This document shows positions 1 through 10,888 of a DNA stretch of 64,000 bases, in pieces. Source of the stretch: Silene latifolia (Eukaryota > Streptophyta > Magnoliopsida > Caryophyllales > Caryophyllaceae). Position 1 is the first letter of the stretch. Every line of letters begins with the position of its first letter. The notes beneath the pieces are model-generated. The model saw nothing but the letters and a program-made list of their open reading frames with translations. It did not search any database and was not told where the DNA came from. The stretch is taken from positions 20,459,541 to 20,523,540 of the forward strand of contig NC_133537.1 in the NCBI RefSeq assembly GCF_048544455.1. The letters are read 5' to 3'. The position numbers and the translations under genes were made by a program.

Positions 1-179
1 TGATATAGGCAATAATTTTGAATAATGGCCACTGGCCACCTTATAAGTTATTGGTCACCATAACTCAAAGGACATGACTACAAAATTTAAATTTTGATTC
101 ACACTAATACATAATTAAAATTGTGGTGTTGGTTAAATCTTGCAAGTTTTATAAGTTTCTAACTTGGGGAAAAACCCAC

Positions 180-818
180 TTAGCCATTCATTTGAGCAAA
201 CTTCACTCTCGTCAATAAAGAACAATGTAGATCTCCAACCTTTGCAACCAATTGATCTTTTATGTCAGCCACAACAGCAAAATTGACTCTCTCAGCATCA
301 CTAGAAAAGAGGGAAAGAAATAGTATGACTATATGAAAGAACACAAACATAGCATCATCTAGAAAAAATAGTTTATGTAGGGTTGATGCGAAAATGAGCA
401 GAGCAACGAGGCATACATAGGCTTAGGAAGTTAATCTTCTGTCAACAGTCCATCCTTCACCAGTTCTTCAAGAAAAATGAGAAGTGTGTTTCCGCAATTG
501 GCAGCCTGATTTCAAAAAAAAATAATTCACATTCATGTAATTGTCCTTTGTTTTCATTTCATTTTGTGATTGACGGTCATTGATCTGATTTAAACATATC
601 TAACATTCTTCACAGTGACCAATTAATATCTCCATGTTTTTAAATGTGAATACTTGGGCACTATCTACACAACTTCAGACTCCATGAAAATAATTGTGTT
701 ATTCAACTGAAAATTCTTTACAGGAGACTGAAATTGTAGGGAATGAACAAAAAAAGAAAAAAGAATAAAACCTGGGAAGTGGTCTCAAAGTGAAGGAGAT
801 CACGACCGAGGGCACTGC
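180..818 (-). CDS. Exon-like segments of an unidentified host gene, C-terminal part
   Basis: Three minus-strand stretches look like real exons. The first, 818-772, follows a TTACAG acceptor, reads SALGRDLLHFETTSQ and ends at CAG|GT. The second, 505-431, follows a T-rich stretch and ATCAG, continues in frame with AANCGNTLLIFLEELVKDG and reaches a TAA at 431. The third, 300-180, follows TTTTCTAG, reads DAERVNFAVVADIKDQLVAK and ends at a TAA at 180. The last two could be alternative ends, or the second could splice at about 444 into the third. I do not recognise the family. The consistent phase between the first two exons and the intact frames argue for genuine coding sequence. Possible upstream exons lie beyond the inserted retrotransposon, at 10889-11546. 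The exon boundaries are inference. Confidence 0.35.
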
Positions 819-1120
819 CTGTAACCAAAGTACCTTATTTTATCTTCTTCGTAATCCTTTCACCAGAGTACATCTTACCTTGATTCACAGGGTTAGAAAT
901 AAACCATAGGAGTCGCCTTAAAATACCAGATACAACAAATACACATGGTATTATTATCGGATACACATGGTATTACTACTAGACACACAACTCGATTTGT
1001 GTATCCAGTAGTAAAACCATGTATATCTCGGCTGGTATTTTTTGTATCCACGATCTAAAGATCAACTGCGACCACCCACCTGGCCACCACCACCATCAAC
1101 ACACCCGATAATAATTCATG

Positions 1121-1125
1121 GTATG
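1121..1125. repeat. Target-site duplication, left copy (GTATG)
   Basis: GTATG directly precedes the TGTAGATA start of the 5' LTR and is repeated directly after the TTGTCCACA end of the 3' LTR at 10878-10882. A 5 bp duplication is the usual size for LTR-retrotransposon integration and fixes both element ends. Confidence 0.9.
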
Positions 1126-2113
1126 TGTAGATACCCGTATCCGTCGATATTGGAATTTATAGAGAACCCGACAAACACCCGATGATGATAGGACACATGT
1201 ATTCTTTAGTTGTCATTGTCATTATTTGGGTTCGTTTTACGATGTAGAATGGGCGTCGTCGATGAAGTATTTTATTAATTTAAATGATATTTAAATTAAT
1301 GTTTTTTTAAGTGATTTCATTTTATTAATTTAAATGATATTTAAATTAAAGCTTTTTTAGGTGAATTCAATTTATTTTATTTTGAATTTATTTTCTCAAG
1401 TTTATTTTATTGAAAATAAAATAAATATTTGATTTGAAAAATCATTTTATAAGTATATTTGATTTGAAAAATCATTTATTTTAATGTGTTAATTGATTTG
1501 AAAAATCGATTTAAAAATCGAGAAAAACTCGTTTTGAACACGCGTTTTGGAGCGCGATTTTTGCTCAGTTTTTGAGCCCATTTTCTTTACGAGTTGGCAC
1601 GAATCTCGAGTACACTAACCAACCTAAGCCTCTACCCATCAACCACAGTTCGAATCCCTTACCCATGGCCCAAAATCCCGTCCCAAATCACCCCCAAACA
1701 GCCCGCATACACGAGCAGCCCCCCCTGTTTTGCAGCTCAATCCCGAGCCCAAAACTCGCTCCAAACACCACCAAAACCCGTGCCCATTAACCCTAACCCA
1801 TACCCTAGTATCCTACCCATATTACCTTACCTTAACCACCAAGATCTATGGTTTGTGGATCCGTCTAAATACCATTGGATTACGAGAGTCATTCAAATCG
1901 AGTGATATAGGGTACAAGTCTTTATCTTTAATCACTCGTAGTCGATTGGCTTTATGCTTTTCGATGAAAGGTGTAAAGTTGACTTGAACGGTTCCAAGTT
2001 CCCAAAAAACTTGGTGGCGACTCTAATTTGTCTTAATTCGATTCGAAAGAACCTCGAGTCGATTATGCCTAGTGCAGATCCCGCGGACGCAGTTCCCGAG
2101 GGCCTTGTCCACA
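1126..2113 (+). repeat. 5' LTR with a 2.2 kb internal deletion
   Basis: It begins TGTAGATACCCG and ends TTGTCCACA, like the 3' LTR. At about 1846-1850 it jumps from the sequence found at 8380 to the sequence found at 10609. The missing piece corresponds to 8376-10603 of the 3' LTR, and CAAGA is present at both deletion edges. The missing piece contains the only recognisable TATA box of the LTR. Confidence 0.9.
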
Positions 2114-2114
2114 G

Positions 2115-2133
2115 TTTGGCGACTCCCGCTGGG
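2115..2133 (+). other. Primer-binding site
   Basis: TTTGGCGACTCCCGCTGGG starts two bases after the 5' LTR end. This is the position and general sequence of the primer site of Tat/Ogre elements, which usually pair with tRNA-Arg. The exact tRNA was not tested. Confidence 0.6.
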
Positions 2134-3263
2134 AAAAGAGGACTAGTTACACTTTGTTTCTAGGGTCTTTTCCTCCAAGGTGAAACTTGAAAAGAAAGTG
2201 TTGGAAAGTAAAACATTACTCATAGTGCTACGATTCATGCATAAACCCTTAAGGACTTGCCCGGGCCGTCCCAGCGTTTCTTCGTGATGCGTGGGGGGCG
2301 ACGTCCCACTATGCTAGGAAGCTGCACATTGCTCGCTTCCACTTCACCTTGCGTGGTTCTTGATGGTGGGGACGATCTTCTAGGTACTCTACCTTAAGAC
2401 ACCTTGCTCTATAAGACCGCAAAAGGATGGAGGGCATAGACCTTCTTATAGAAGACTTGCCAAGACTTAGAGATGTCTAGGAGCATACATCCTTATAACA
2501 TGAGAATGACAATGTGCAATTTGTTTTCCCGAGTCTTTTTCGAAATTTCCCATGTCCTTTTCAAAACCGAACTTTTGAACAACTTACTTTCAAAATAGCA
2601 TGGTTTTAAAAACGCGGAATGCTGCCCAAATAGGACTAGAATTTTCGGCCCAAAATGAGCTTTTATAGCCGGCATGCTGCCCATTTCAAATCTCATTTTC
2701 GAATCAATCTTTCGTTTTTTTCAAAACCAATCCAAAATGCCTCTCGAACCTCAACCAAGCATGAAATGCGTCAAGTCGTATCCGGGTCATGGCCACGTTA
2801 GGCCGGGTGTAATTCGTTCTAAGAGTCTAGAACACGACCTTGTTGGGTCACCCAAGCTCACCTCTTGGGCTTTGAGTCATGTTGGTCGACCATTTGGTCT
2901 AGGATAGTCCACAAAAACGCCCAAGCTAGGCCATTTAGGGCGTTTCACCCGAACCCATGGGCTATGTTCGTCCAGTCACGGGTTTGGTCACACCGAGTCC
3001 AGTTTAAAATCGTGCCATGACAGTTTGAGTCATGTTGTTTTGTCGAGCCTAAAATGAACCAAGGTCTAGATCCAACCGTGAGTCGAACCTCTGGTTAGTC
3101 AATCTCAAGTCGAGTCTTTGTTTGAGTCAAGTTGGGGTCGTGTCCTTAAGTGTGCAGGGGCTCTTACTTTAAATATTGACTCAGTACGGGGTTTTCTTGT
3201 AGAAAGGCCGCCAAAAACCCGACGTCAAGCAATGGAAGATGTTAACAACTGTTTACCGAGGCC
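2134..3263 (+). other. Untranslated leader of the Tat-like element
   Basis: About 1.1 kb between the primer site and gag. It holds only short chance ORFs. It is richer in G+C than the LTR and mentions no recognisable domain. A leader of this length is common in long Tat-branch elements. Confidence 0.5.
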
Positions 3264-4671
3264 GTGAACCTCATGATGACCCGAATGGATGCAATCGAAT
3301 CTAAGCTGGGTGAAGATTCCCCTCTACCACTGACTGATCTGGAAAAACGGTTCAAGTTCATCGAAGACCGTTTGAAACTCTCCCAGGGGAAGAACATTCA
3401 CTATGAGAATGCTAGGGCCTATGCCCCGGTGCAAGATAAGTTGCCCACGAACATGGTACTCACTGACATCCCAAAGTTTAAGGGCACAGAAGATCCAGTC
3501 CACCATGTTAAGGCCTATAAGGGGTACTTAGCACTGAAGGGAGTACCTGCTGACATGCTCTCTGAAATTTTCGCTCAATCTCGGATGAACACCGAAGGCG
3601 TGGTTCTATAACTGGACCTTAAGAACTTCCCCACTTTCGAAGATATTACGGTGGAGTTCTCGCAAGCACTATGCTGATAATGTCGAGATTCAAACCAACA
3701 TAAGAACATTGGAGGTGATGACACGAAAGACAAAGAAGGCTTTCTGAATTCCTTGCAAGATGGCGCTACGAAAGCGTGAAATTAGCCAAGAAGCCTGATT
3801 TAAGTTGAAATGGTAGATAAGTTCGTAAAGAATCTACGACTATTTACCGCAATGCTTTGAAATACCAGAATTTTGGCTCTTTCAAAGAATTGATAAGAAT
3901 CGGGATAAAGGTAGAAGATGATGTCATAGGGGAGGTGAAAAGCCGAAAGGGTACCAAGGGGCCTCATCGTCTAAGGGCAAGGCCCCAGCAACGACCCATT
4001 TGGATGAAGCCATCAATCTCTTAGAAGGGCAATCGAAGAAGTCGCAGCGCCAAACACCAAGGGCATTCACCGATATCGGATGTACTTATACATACGCTCT
4101 CCAAAGGCTCATAGCCCTAGGAAAACTGAAGCCTATTGGTCCAACTCCGGACCCTCCCGCTGAACAACAAGGTAAATGGTATAAACCAAATGCCTACTGT
4201 GCCTTTCATCAAGGGAAAGGCCATGATACTGAAAGGTGCTATCGACTGAAGCACGAAATTCAAGACATGATTGAGAATGGAACACTCCCGATCCCAACTG
4301 TTAAACCCAATAACATCACCAATCCATTTGGTGATCACACCAATTTTGTTTCTGTCGAAGACAATGTCGATTATTCCCATCTTATCCGCCCATGTCACTT
4401 GAAAGGGGTGTTTATCGGGAAAATATTTGTGGATTGCTTTGAATTCTTGCCAAACCCGAAGAATGAAATTCAAATCGGGAGTCTCGCTCTAGAATGTACT
4501 CCTCTCGTTAACGAAGTTAATAAAAGAAAATTAGATTCGCCAACCTCCATCAATGGCGTAGATCCTCAGAGGACTACCCCGGGATGGAGGCAAACCATCA
4601 CAGGGATCAAGGACAAGAGCCGAGCTTCTAAGCTGACAGCCGAACAAGAGAAAGCTCAAGACCAGATTTGA
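3264..4671 (+). pseudogene. gag: Decayed gag of the Tat-like element
   Basis: Two open pieces, 3264-3611 and 4000-4671, are joined by a stretch with stops and frameshifts that still resembles a retrotransposon gag domain in other frames. The N-terminal piece starts MNLMMTRMDAIESKLGED and includes a DIPKFKGTEDPVHHVKAY stretch typical of plant gypsy gag. The C-terminal piece carries the knuckle CAFHQGKGHDTERC, a C-x2-H-x4-H-x4-C form in place of CCHC, followed by YRLKHEIQDMIENG; this form is characteristic of Tat-branch gag. Gag would form the particle core and package RNA. The protein cannot be made from this copy, so any mobilisation would need gag as well as enzymes from a relative. No protease follows. 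Confidence 0.75.
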
Positions 4672-6200
4672 AAATTATGAGTCGGGATCTGTTTTCTTAT
4701 CTTAGTCAAGTCGAGTCTAGGACTTTCTTTTCTTGAAGTTGAGTCATTTATTCCACGATGACCTAGGGTGTGTCCTAGGAATCGTTCCTTCGAGTCTGTT
4801 AAGCATGTGTCATTCCAATAAAAGTTGCAGTTTCGTTTCCAAATATGTCTTGTTTTCAATCCTCAATCATTCCGGAAACATGATAAAATGCACAACACAC
4901 TCAAAGGCATCCCTGGGGTGGAAATATGTCCCGTTTCAAAATGTAAGGTACAATAGGATTCCGTGTTTGATTCCTTTACCTATTCCATGTCTGGTGGTAG
5001 AAAACCTCCATCTGAACCAATGTTTGTGGCAAGCTTTTAGATGATTCTATGACAAACCCGGACTAGCTCCTTGTTTCCCCTATCGATGACGGAAGGCTAG
5101 CCTTTTCCCCAACAAAATCATCCCATCTCGAAGAGAGAAGATATCAACCCGTTCTAACAAGGAATTGTTAGTTCCTACCCAAATTAGTTGGCGAAGCCCA
5201 GTTTTCAAGGTGTATCCATTTATGACTAAGAGAATGAATAGAAGATCATTTTCAAAGAGAGAAAAAAGATGAAAAAGAATGAGAAAATGAGAAAATGAGA
5301 AAAATTGGAAAAATGAAAAAAAAAATGAAAAAAAGATGAAAGAAAAAGAAAAAAAGAAAAAAGATGTTGAAGTCATTGCAGAATGCTTTTGGTTGAATGT
5401 CGAAGTTACGGAAGCCAGAAATCAAGTCAAGTACCCATAGTTGAAGTTCAATGGGCGAAGCCCAAAAGCTTAAGTAGTAACCTCTTTACCCTCTAAGTCC
5501 TTCCTGAGACAGTTACAAAGGGATAGTCGGGAATTTTGAGAATTATTCCGCTTGTGTTGTTACACCCAGCCTTTAGGGTCCAGACATGGGAATTTGAACC
5601 CACATCATTTTTCAACCCATTTGCACTCGTGGTTGATCAAACCCGAGACACCCATTCCAACCACATCAGCAGCCATAGACCTTGGCTTTAGCACCACAAA
5701 ACAAACCTTCAGAATGATGGTTAACCATTCCAACTTGTTATTACCAAGCTCCACATCCCAAAAGATCCAAGCCTTTTGTACCAACCCTAGACACGGGATT
5801 TAACAGTACTTTACAGGCTAGAATGGGATACGACATGATACCTTAGGTGAAACCTTCGAGTGTGTACACACAATTAAAATGCCAAGTTTATGCACCTTGA
5901 TCGAACTACGTCAGATTTGATTTCGCTCCACGCGAATACGTAGGCAGTCCTTCAGAATAAGGGATTCAATCCACTCATCAACCAAGTTGTCATCTTGTCG
6001 GTTTCTTACGGGTCCTAACCAAGTCCAAATGAAGCCACCTTTGTTTGAGTCGGTCTTAGCACTTGATGTAGGCTAGGATGAGGATATAGGTTCGGATGAA
6101 TAGTATCGAGTCTCAGAGTGAGCTTTATCTAATGGTTTAGGCAAAGATGCCGAGTCATATAGATGTGGGTTTGTCTTTGGGAACAGAGAAAATATGAAAA
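4672..6200 (+). other. Non-coding interior of the Tat-like element, first part
   Basis: No domain is recognisable in any frame. It contains a purine-rich run at 5225-5370 and a short perfect hairpin TGGGC-GAA-GCCCA at 5452-5464. A block at 5901-5974 recurs later in the element at 7370-7440. ORFs here are chance frames of low-complexity sequence. Confidence 0.5.
5901..5974 (+). repeat. Internal repeat with CTACG...CGTAG arms, copy 1
   Basis: It runs from TCGAACTACG through a GATTTGATTTCGCTC-like core to AATACGTAGGC and ends near ATTCAATCCAC. Copy 2 lies at 7370-7440 with the same order of words. The CTACG and CGTAG segments could pair. Its role is unknown. Confidence 0.6.
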
Positions 6201-6201
6201 A

Positions 6202-6315
6202 CCCAATGAAAAGAAAGAAGGCGTGGAAGAAAAATAGTAAAAGCCCGCTGAAAAGAAAGAAGGCGGTGGCAAGAAATGATGAATACTCGCTGAAAAGAAA
6301 GGAGGCGAGGAGAAG
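6202..6315 (+). repeat. Tandem repeat, three units of about 43 bp
   Basis: The word TGAAAAGAAAGAAGGCG recurs at about 6207, 6249 and 6291 (third copy with AAAGGAGGCG) with diverged spacers. This is ordinary tandem amplification inside the element's untranslated interior. Confidence 0.7.
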
Positions 6316-6809
6316 AGTGGCAGGATGTTCCCAACAAGAGTGATATGTGATGTCCAACTGTTCTCATAAAATCAGTCTGTGGTTAGTGTTTAGGCGAAGC
6401 TAACGTTGTTGCTCCGTGAGTTTAATCCACCTTGTCAATGCCAAGTGATCTTGATTCCCATGTGCCCTTGGGAGCACGCCCATGCCATACGATATCTCTG
6501 TCTCAAGTCCGATGGCCTTGTGATTCCAATTTGCCATCTTTTGGCGCCAGAATGGCCAATTTACATTTCTACCCCCAACAAGTCAATAATTGAATTAAAA
6601 CCCGGGCACACTTACGGTTTTATTTTCCTTTTTGTTTTACGGTAGCGGGCTACGCCCACGTGCCCACGTTGTTTACAAGGCTTACAGAGTGTCTGAGTCG
6701 TATTTCATGCTCACCTATCAAGGTTCGATTTCAAAAAATTTCAAAATTTCAAAATTCCAAAAACTTTTTGCGAATTATGGATAGATGATCCAAGTAGTGG
6801 AATCTTTTC

Positions 6810-7139
6810 GGGTCGATGACCCCAATCTTTCGAAATTCAAAAATTCAAAATTCAATTTTTGAAGGGCCGATGGCCCAACATTCCAAGTGATGTCAAATTC
6901 AAAATTCGGGTCGATGACCCAATTACTCAAAATTTTCAAATTCTATTTTTGGGTCGATGACCCAATATTTCAAATAATCCAATTTTAAGATCGATGATCC
7001 AAATGTGCTTATGTGATGATTATTGCTAGTACGTTTTTGTGTTTCAAATATAGCAGGATATGCTTCAACTGGGGGCTCTAAAGTCTTCGACTTTAGAGCC
7101 ATTCAGAATCGGGTCTCGAAGCCGTTGGCTTCAGAGACC
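6810..7139 (+). repeat. Cluster of perfect short hairpins
   Basis: GGGTC-GAT-GACCC occurs at 6810-6822, 6908-6920 and 6951-6963. The variant GGGCC-GAT-GGCCC is at 6864-6876 and GATC-GAT-GATC at 6989-6999. A larger hairpin at 7074-7100 has 12 bp arms (GGCTCTAAAGTC and its complement) around TTC. Another, at 7112-7139, has arms beginning GGTCTCGAAGCC with one bulge. Relatives are at 5452-5464, 6647-6657 (GGGC-TAC-GCCC) and 7459-7469 (GGTC-GAC-GACC). Stem sequences change while pairing and the three-base loop are kept. Confidence 0.75.
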
Positions 7140-7283
7140 ATTATCAAGATGTAAAGGATGACATCCACCAAGAATTCAATTCAATACAAGAGTATGAAAT
7201 GGAAGAATTCCGTAGCTGAAAGCAAATGATGAAAGCGGCGACAACCTCCTTGGAAAGTCCCGTCCCATTCGGACAAGTGCCGG

Positions 7284-7365
7284 CAGATGATAAATTTTGG
7301 GCAAATGTCGTGAGATGATGAATTTTGGACATACGCACAGATGATAAACTTTGGGCATGTGTCGC
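7284..7365 (+). repeat. Tandem repeat, three units of about 27 bp
   Basis: Units built on AGATGATAAATTTTGGGCA begin at about 7284, 7313 and 7338 and lead directly into copy 2 of the CTACG repeat. Confidence 0.65.
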
Positions 7366-7369
7366 AGAT

Positions 7370-7440
7370 TCGAACTACGACGCTGGTTTGATTCCGTCGT
7401 AAACGGATACGTAGGCGCCTAAGGATAAGGCTCAATCCAC
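7370..7440 (+). repeat. Internal repeat with CTACG...CGTAG arms, copy 2
   Basis: Copy of the block at 5901-5974: TCGAACTACG, a TTTGATTCC-like core, GGATACGTAGGC, then CTCAATCCACC. It is more diverged in the spacer than in the pairing words. Confidence 0.6.
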
Positions 7441-7650
7441 CATATATGCAATTTTATGGGTCGACGACCAATGACGATAATTTGACACAAAAGAAGCAAG
7501 AGTCAATCCCCAACGAAGTTTCAGGTATGATCTCTTCTTATGGTCAAGTAGTTTATATACGCAAGTCTAATGGACTATAAACGACCGAAGAATCCTCGGT
7601 CGAGAGGGACTGGGGTATACTTTGACTTTCGCCTTGTCCAAGCCTCAGTC

Positions 7651-7663
7651 AAAGTGGGGGCTC
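7651..7663 (+). other. Polypurine tract of the Tat-like element
   Basis: AAAGTGGGGGCTC lies immediately before the 3' LTR. This is the normal place for plus-strand priming, although the last bases are not pure purine. Confidence 0.7.
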
Positions 7664-8486
7664 TGTAGATACCCGTATCCGTCGATATTGGAATTTATAG
7701 AGAACCCGACAAACACCCGATGATGATAGGACACATGTATTCTTTAGTTGTCATTGTCATTATTTGGGTTCGTTTTACGATGTAGAATGGGCGTCGTCGA
7801 TGAAGTATTTTATTAATTTAAATGATATTTAAATTAATGTTTTTTAAGTGATTTCATTTTATTAATTTAAATGATATTTAAATTAAAGCTTTTTTAGGTG
7901 AATTCAATTTATTTTATTTTGAATTTATTTTCTCAAGTTTATTTTATTGAAAATAAAATAAATATTTGATTTGAAAAATCATTTTATAAGTATATTTGAT
8001 TTGAAAAATCATTTATTTTAATGTGTTAATTGATTTGAAAAATCGATTTAAAAATCGAGAAAACTCGTTTTGAACACGCGTTTTGGAGCGCGATTTTAGC
8101 TCGATTTTTGAGCCCGTTTTCTTTACGAGTTGGCACGAATCTCGAGTACACTAACCAACCTAAGCCTCTACCCATCAACCACAGTTCGAACCCCTTACCC
8201 ATGGCCCAAAATCCCGTCCCAAATCACCCCCAAACAGCCCGCATACACGAGCAGCCCCCCCTGTTTTGCAGCTCAATCCCGAGCCCAAAACTCGCTCCAA
8301 ACACCACCAAAACCCGTGCCCATTAACCCTAACCCATACCCTAGTATCCTACCCATATTACCTTACCTTAACCACCAAGAAAACCCCCCATACGAACCCT
8401 AGAAAGCCCCCCAAAAGCTGCTGGACAGCAGCTATGCTCAAGAGGCCCGACTGCCTCTCCCTCTCTTTTGCCCTACTTTAACTCCT

Positions 8487-8494
8487 TATAAATA
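8487..8494 (+). promoter_or_regulatory. TATA box of the Tat-like LTR
   Basis: TATAAATA lies in a C/T-rich context (CCTTATAAATACCCACCC), typical of plant core promoters; transcription would start some 30 bp downstream. It is absent from the shortened 5' LTR, so this copy probably cannot transcribe itself from the 5' end. Confidence 0.7.
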
Positions 8495-9862
8495 CCCACC
8501 CTTCACCATACATTCGTTCCTCTAAGTTCTCCATACATACTACCTTCACTTACAAGCTTTAAACTCCAGAAACAAACCCTAATTGCCTCTAAAAAACCCT
8601 CCACAAAACCGACATCCAAACTGAAACAGTTTGTGTGTCCTCTTCGAAAAACAATTCGTTCCTCCTTCAAACCTCCATCAAAACTCGAGTTTCTTGTTCC
8701 TAATTAACCATATAACATCCATCTACACATTAGACAAAGATTTACGAGCCAAATTGCCCTTGAGAGTACACGAAATCCCTCGAAAAACAGAGTGTTATAC
8801 ACTCTGTTTTCGCGGTTTGTTCCTGTCTGTCCAGTTCTGTTTGTGCTCGTTTTTCGTGCCCAATAACTCAAAAAGAGCAGGGGTTGCTTTAAGATCTCTG
8901 TTCTCCTCTCTTTCTAGTTTTCAAAACATCTTTTAAATCGAATTTTCATCGTGAAACGAGGGAGAAATCATCGTTTGAAAGTTGCTGTCCAGATTTGCCA
9001 AAAACGCGTGTTTGCTTTGTTTCTTCGTCGACGACGGCCTCTCGAGATAAAATCTACCATCGATTACGACCCAAGACGGTGTCAACGATACATGTAGGTT
9101 GAGGGTGCATCAAATCCTCCTCTTTCTCCTTTTTTTATTTCGTTTTTTATGTTTGTTTTTCTTATAGTTTATTTTTGTTTGTTTATCGCTTTTATTTATC
9201 GTTTAAATTAACTACGAAACTAGTTTAGTCCGAGTATGAGTTAAAGTACCACCATGAACACCCGCGTTGACTTAAGATGGGAAAGAAACCGCTACATCAG
9301 TCGGTCGTACACCCCCGTCTCATTTACATATCCTCGTGTTCAAGGTAGGGCATTAATAAAACGAGTTCTAACTTCGCTCTTCGCTTTTGACCCCTCTTTT
9401 GTTTCGTGTGATTCGACCCACCTTAGGACCCGTCACATGTTAGTATGACCTCTGATTGTTAACATATAACTCATTTAGATGACATTAGATCAATTTGATA
9501 ACCTAATTAGACACATTAGGGTACATCGACATAGCTTTAAAAACCGATTAACAATTTCAGAACTTAATTGAATTCATCTTCCCTTTCACTAATTTTCTCG
9601 CTAGCATGGAAGTGCGTGCTTAACACCTTTCCATTTGCACTCGTTGACGATTTAGAATTGTACCTAACCTAGTTCGTATTTATTTAATTCAATTTGTAAT
9701 TAATTAACCTTTAATTTGTTTTATTTATTTCTAATTTTTTAAAAGTCGTTTTAATTATCTTTTATGGTTCAAAATCTGTAAATTTAATTTAATGAATTTT
9801 TTCGTAATTTATTTTACTGATTTCGTAATTAAAACATAATTAACTTTGCTTTTCTCCAAAAA

Positions 9863-9910
9863 CCGTGCCTTGCACGGGTCTGTCTGACTTCTGATCCGTG
9901 CACTGCACGG
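9863..9910 (+). repeat. Pair of CCGTGC...GCACGG palindromes
   Basis: CCGTGCCTTGCACGG at 9863-9877 and CCGTGCACTGCACGG at 9896-9910, each followed by GTCTG. The centres differ and the arms are identical. Confidence 0.65.
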
Positions 9911-10877
9911 GTCTGCCAGTTTTAGTTTCTTTTCTTCTTTTGTTTCTTTAATTGTTTACTAATCCTATTTTAATAAATATGGATTGGTGAATAATTTTAA
10001 TAAGTTGGGTTCAATTTAATTAATAAGTTGTACCTAATTTATTTCAAGCCTTTGTACTTATTTATTTTAATTTAATTAGTTTAATTCTAATCTAATTTGT
10101 TTATTAACTAATAATTCGGCTAACATTTTTAATTAGTCTAACTTAGCTTTAGCTTTTTTTGTTTACATTTGTTTCGTTTATTAAGACTTAATAGTTTAAG
10201 TTGTATTTTGTTAGTTTGTATTGTAATCTGAGTCAAAGTAATTACGATAGTTGTTGTAATTAGATTGAGTTGTAATTTATTTCTCGTTGTGTCGGCATGA
10301 AATGTCTGGGTTGTAATAGGATAGATCCCAATGGCTCCCCATTCCTCCTAAGCCGTGTTTGCGCATCTTTTATTTCAAATCAACCAACATGCTAAAACAA
10401 CTTTGACAAAGTTAGTATTCATGCATTAAACGACATAGAAATTGTTGTCACATGTTAGGGTTTTAAAACGATGTTTGCATATCATATATCGTAGTAGCTA
10501 TGACCTTGTTTGAAATCCGATACTTGACTTAGTAGAGGCCGTTATTGACGGGCGGGGTTAGGTGTCCTTATGGGCTTCCTAACACGTACCCTCACCCCTT
10601 ACTCAAGATCTATGGTTTGTGGATCCGTCTAAATACCATTGGATTACGAGAGTCATTCAAATCGAGTGATATAGGGTACAAGTCTTTATCTTTAATCACT
10701 CGTAGTCGATTGGCTTTATGCTTTTCGATGAAAGGTGTAAAGTTGACTTGAACGGTTCCAAGTTCCCAAAAAACTTGGTGGCGACTCTAATTTGTCTTAA
10801 TTCGATTCGAAAGAACCTCGAGTCGATTATGCCTAGTGTGGATCCCGCGGACGCAGTTCCCGAGGGCCTTGTCCACA

Positions 10878-10882
10878 GTATG
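10878..10882. repeat. Target-site duplication, right copy (GTATG)
   Basis: Directly follows the 3' LTR and matches 1121-1125. Confidence 0.9.
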
Positions 10883-10888
10883 CCTAAC

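Larger units (their letters stand above)
1126..10877 (+). mobile_element. Tat-like gag-only LTR retrotransposon (non-autonomous)
   Basis: The element has TG...CA LTRs, a GTATG target duplication, a primer-binding site after the 5' LTR and a purine tract before the 3' LTR. The 5.5 kb interior holds only a decayed gag; I found no protease, reverse transcriptase, RNase H or integrase in any frame. The long LTR, the TGGCGACTCC primer site and the Tat-style gag knuckle point to the Tat/Ogre branch of Ty3/gypsy. Gag-only elements with long repeats are known in plants as TR-GAG; that this is one of them is inference. The two LTRs differ by only a few substitutions outside one large deletion, so insertion was fairly recent. 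It appears to sit in an intron of a minus-strand host gene. Confidence 0.85.
7664..10877 (+). repeat. 3' LTR, full length (3.2 kb)
   Basis: TGTAGATA...TTGTCCACA, 3214 bp. It contains the region missing from the 5' LTR (8376-10603), with the TATA box at 8487, two GC-rich palindromes near 9863-9910 and an AT-rich stretch from 9670 to 10300. LTRs above 3 kb are unusual outside the Tat/Ogre branch and some Athila elements. The ORFs within are not convincing genes. Confidence 0.9.

Noticed and set aside
5080..5376. Minus-strand Phe/Ser-rich ORF
   Set aside because: It is the complement of a purine-rich run in the untranslated interior of the Tat-like element.
8108..9448. Several ORFs of 60-100 codons inside the Tat-like 3' LTR
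   Set aside because: Pro/Ser-rich chance frames; one also occurs at 1572 only because it lies in the shared part of the LTR.
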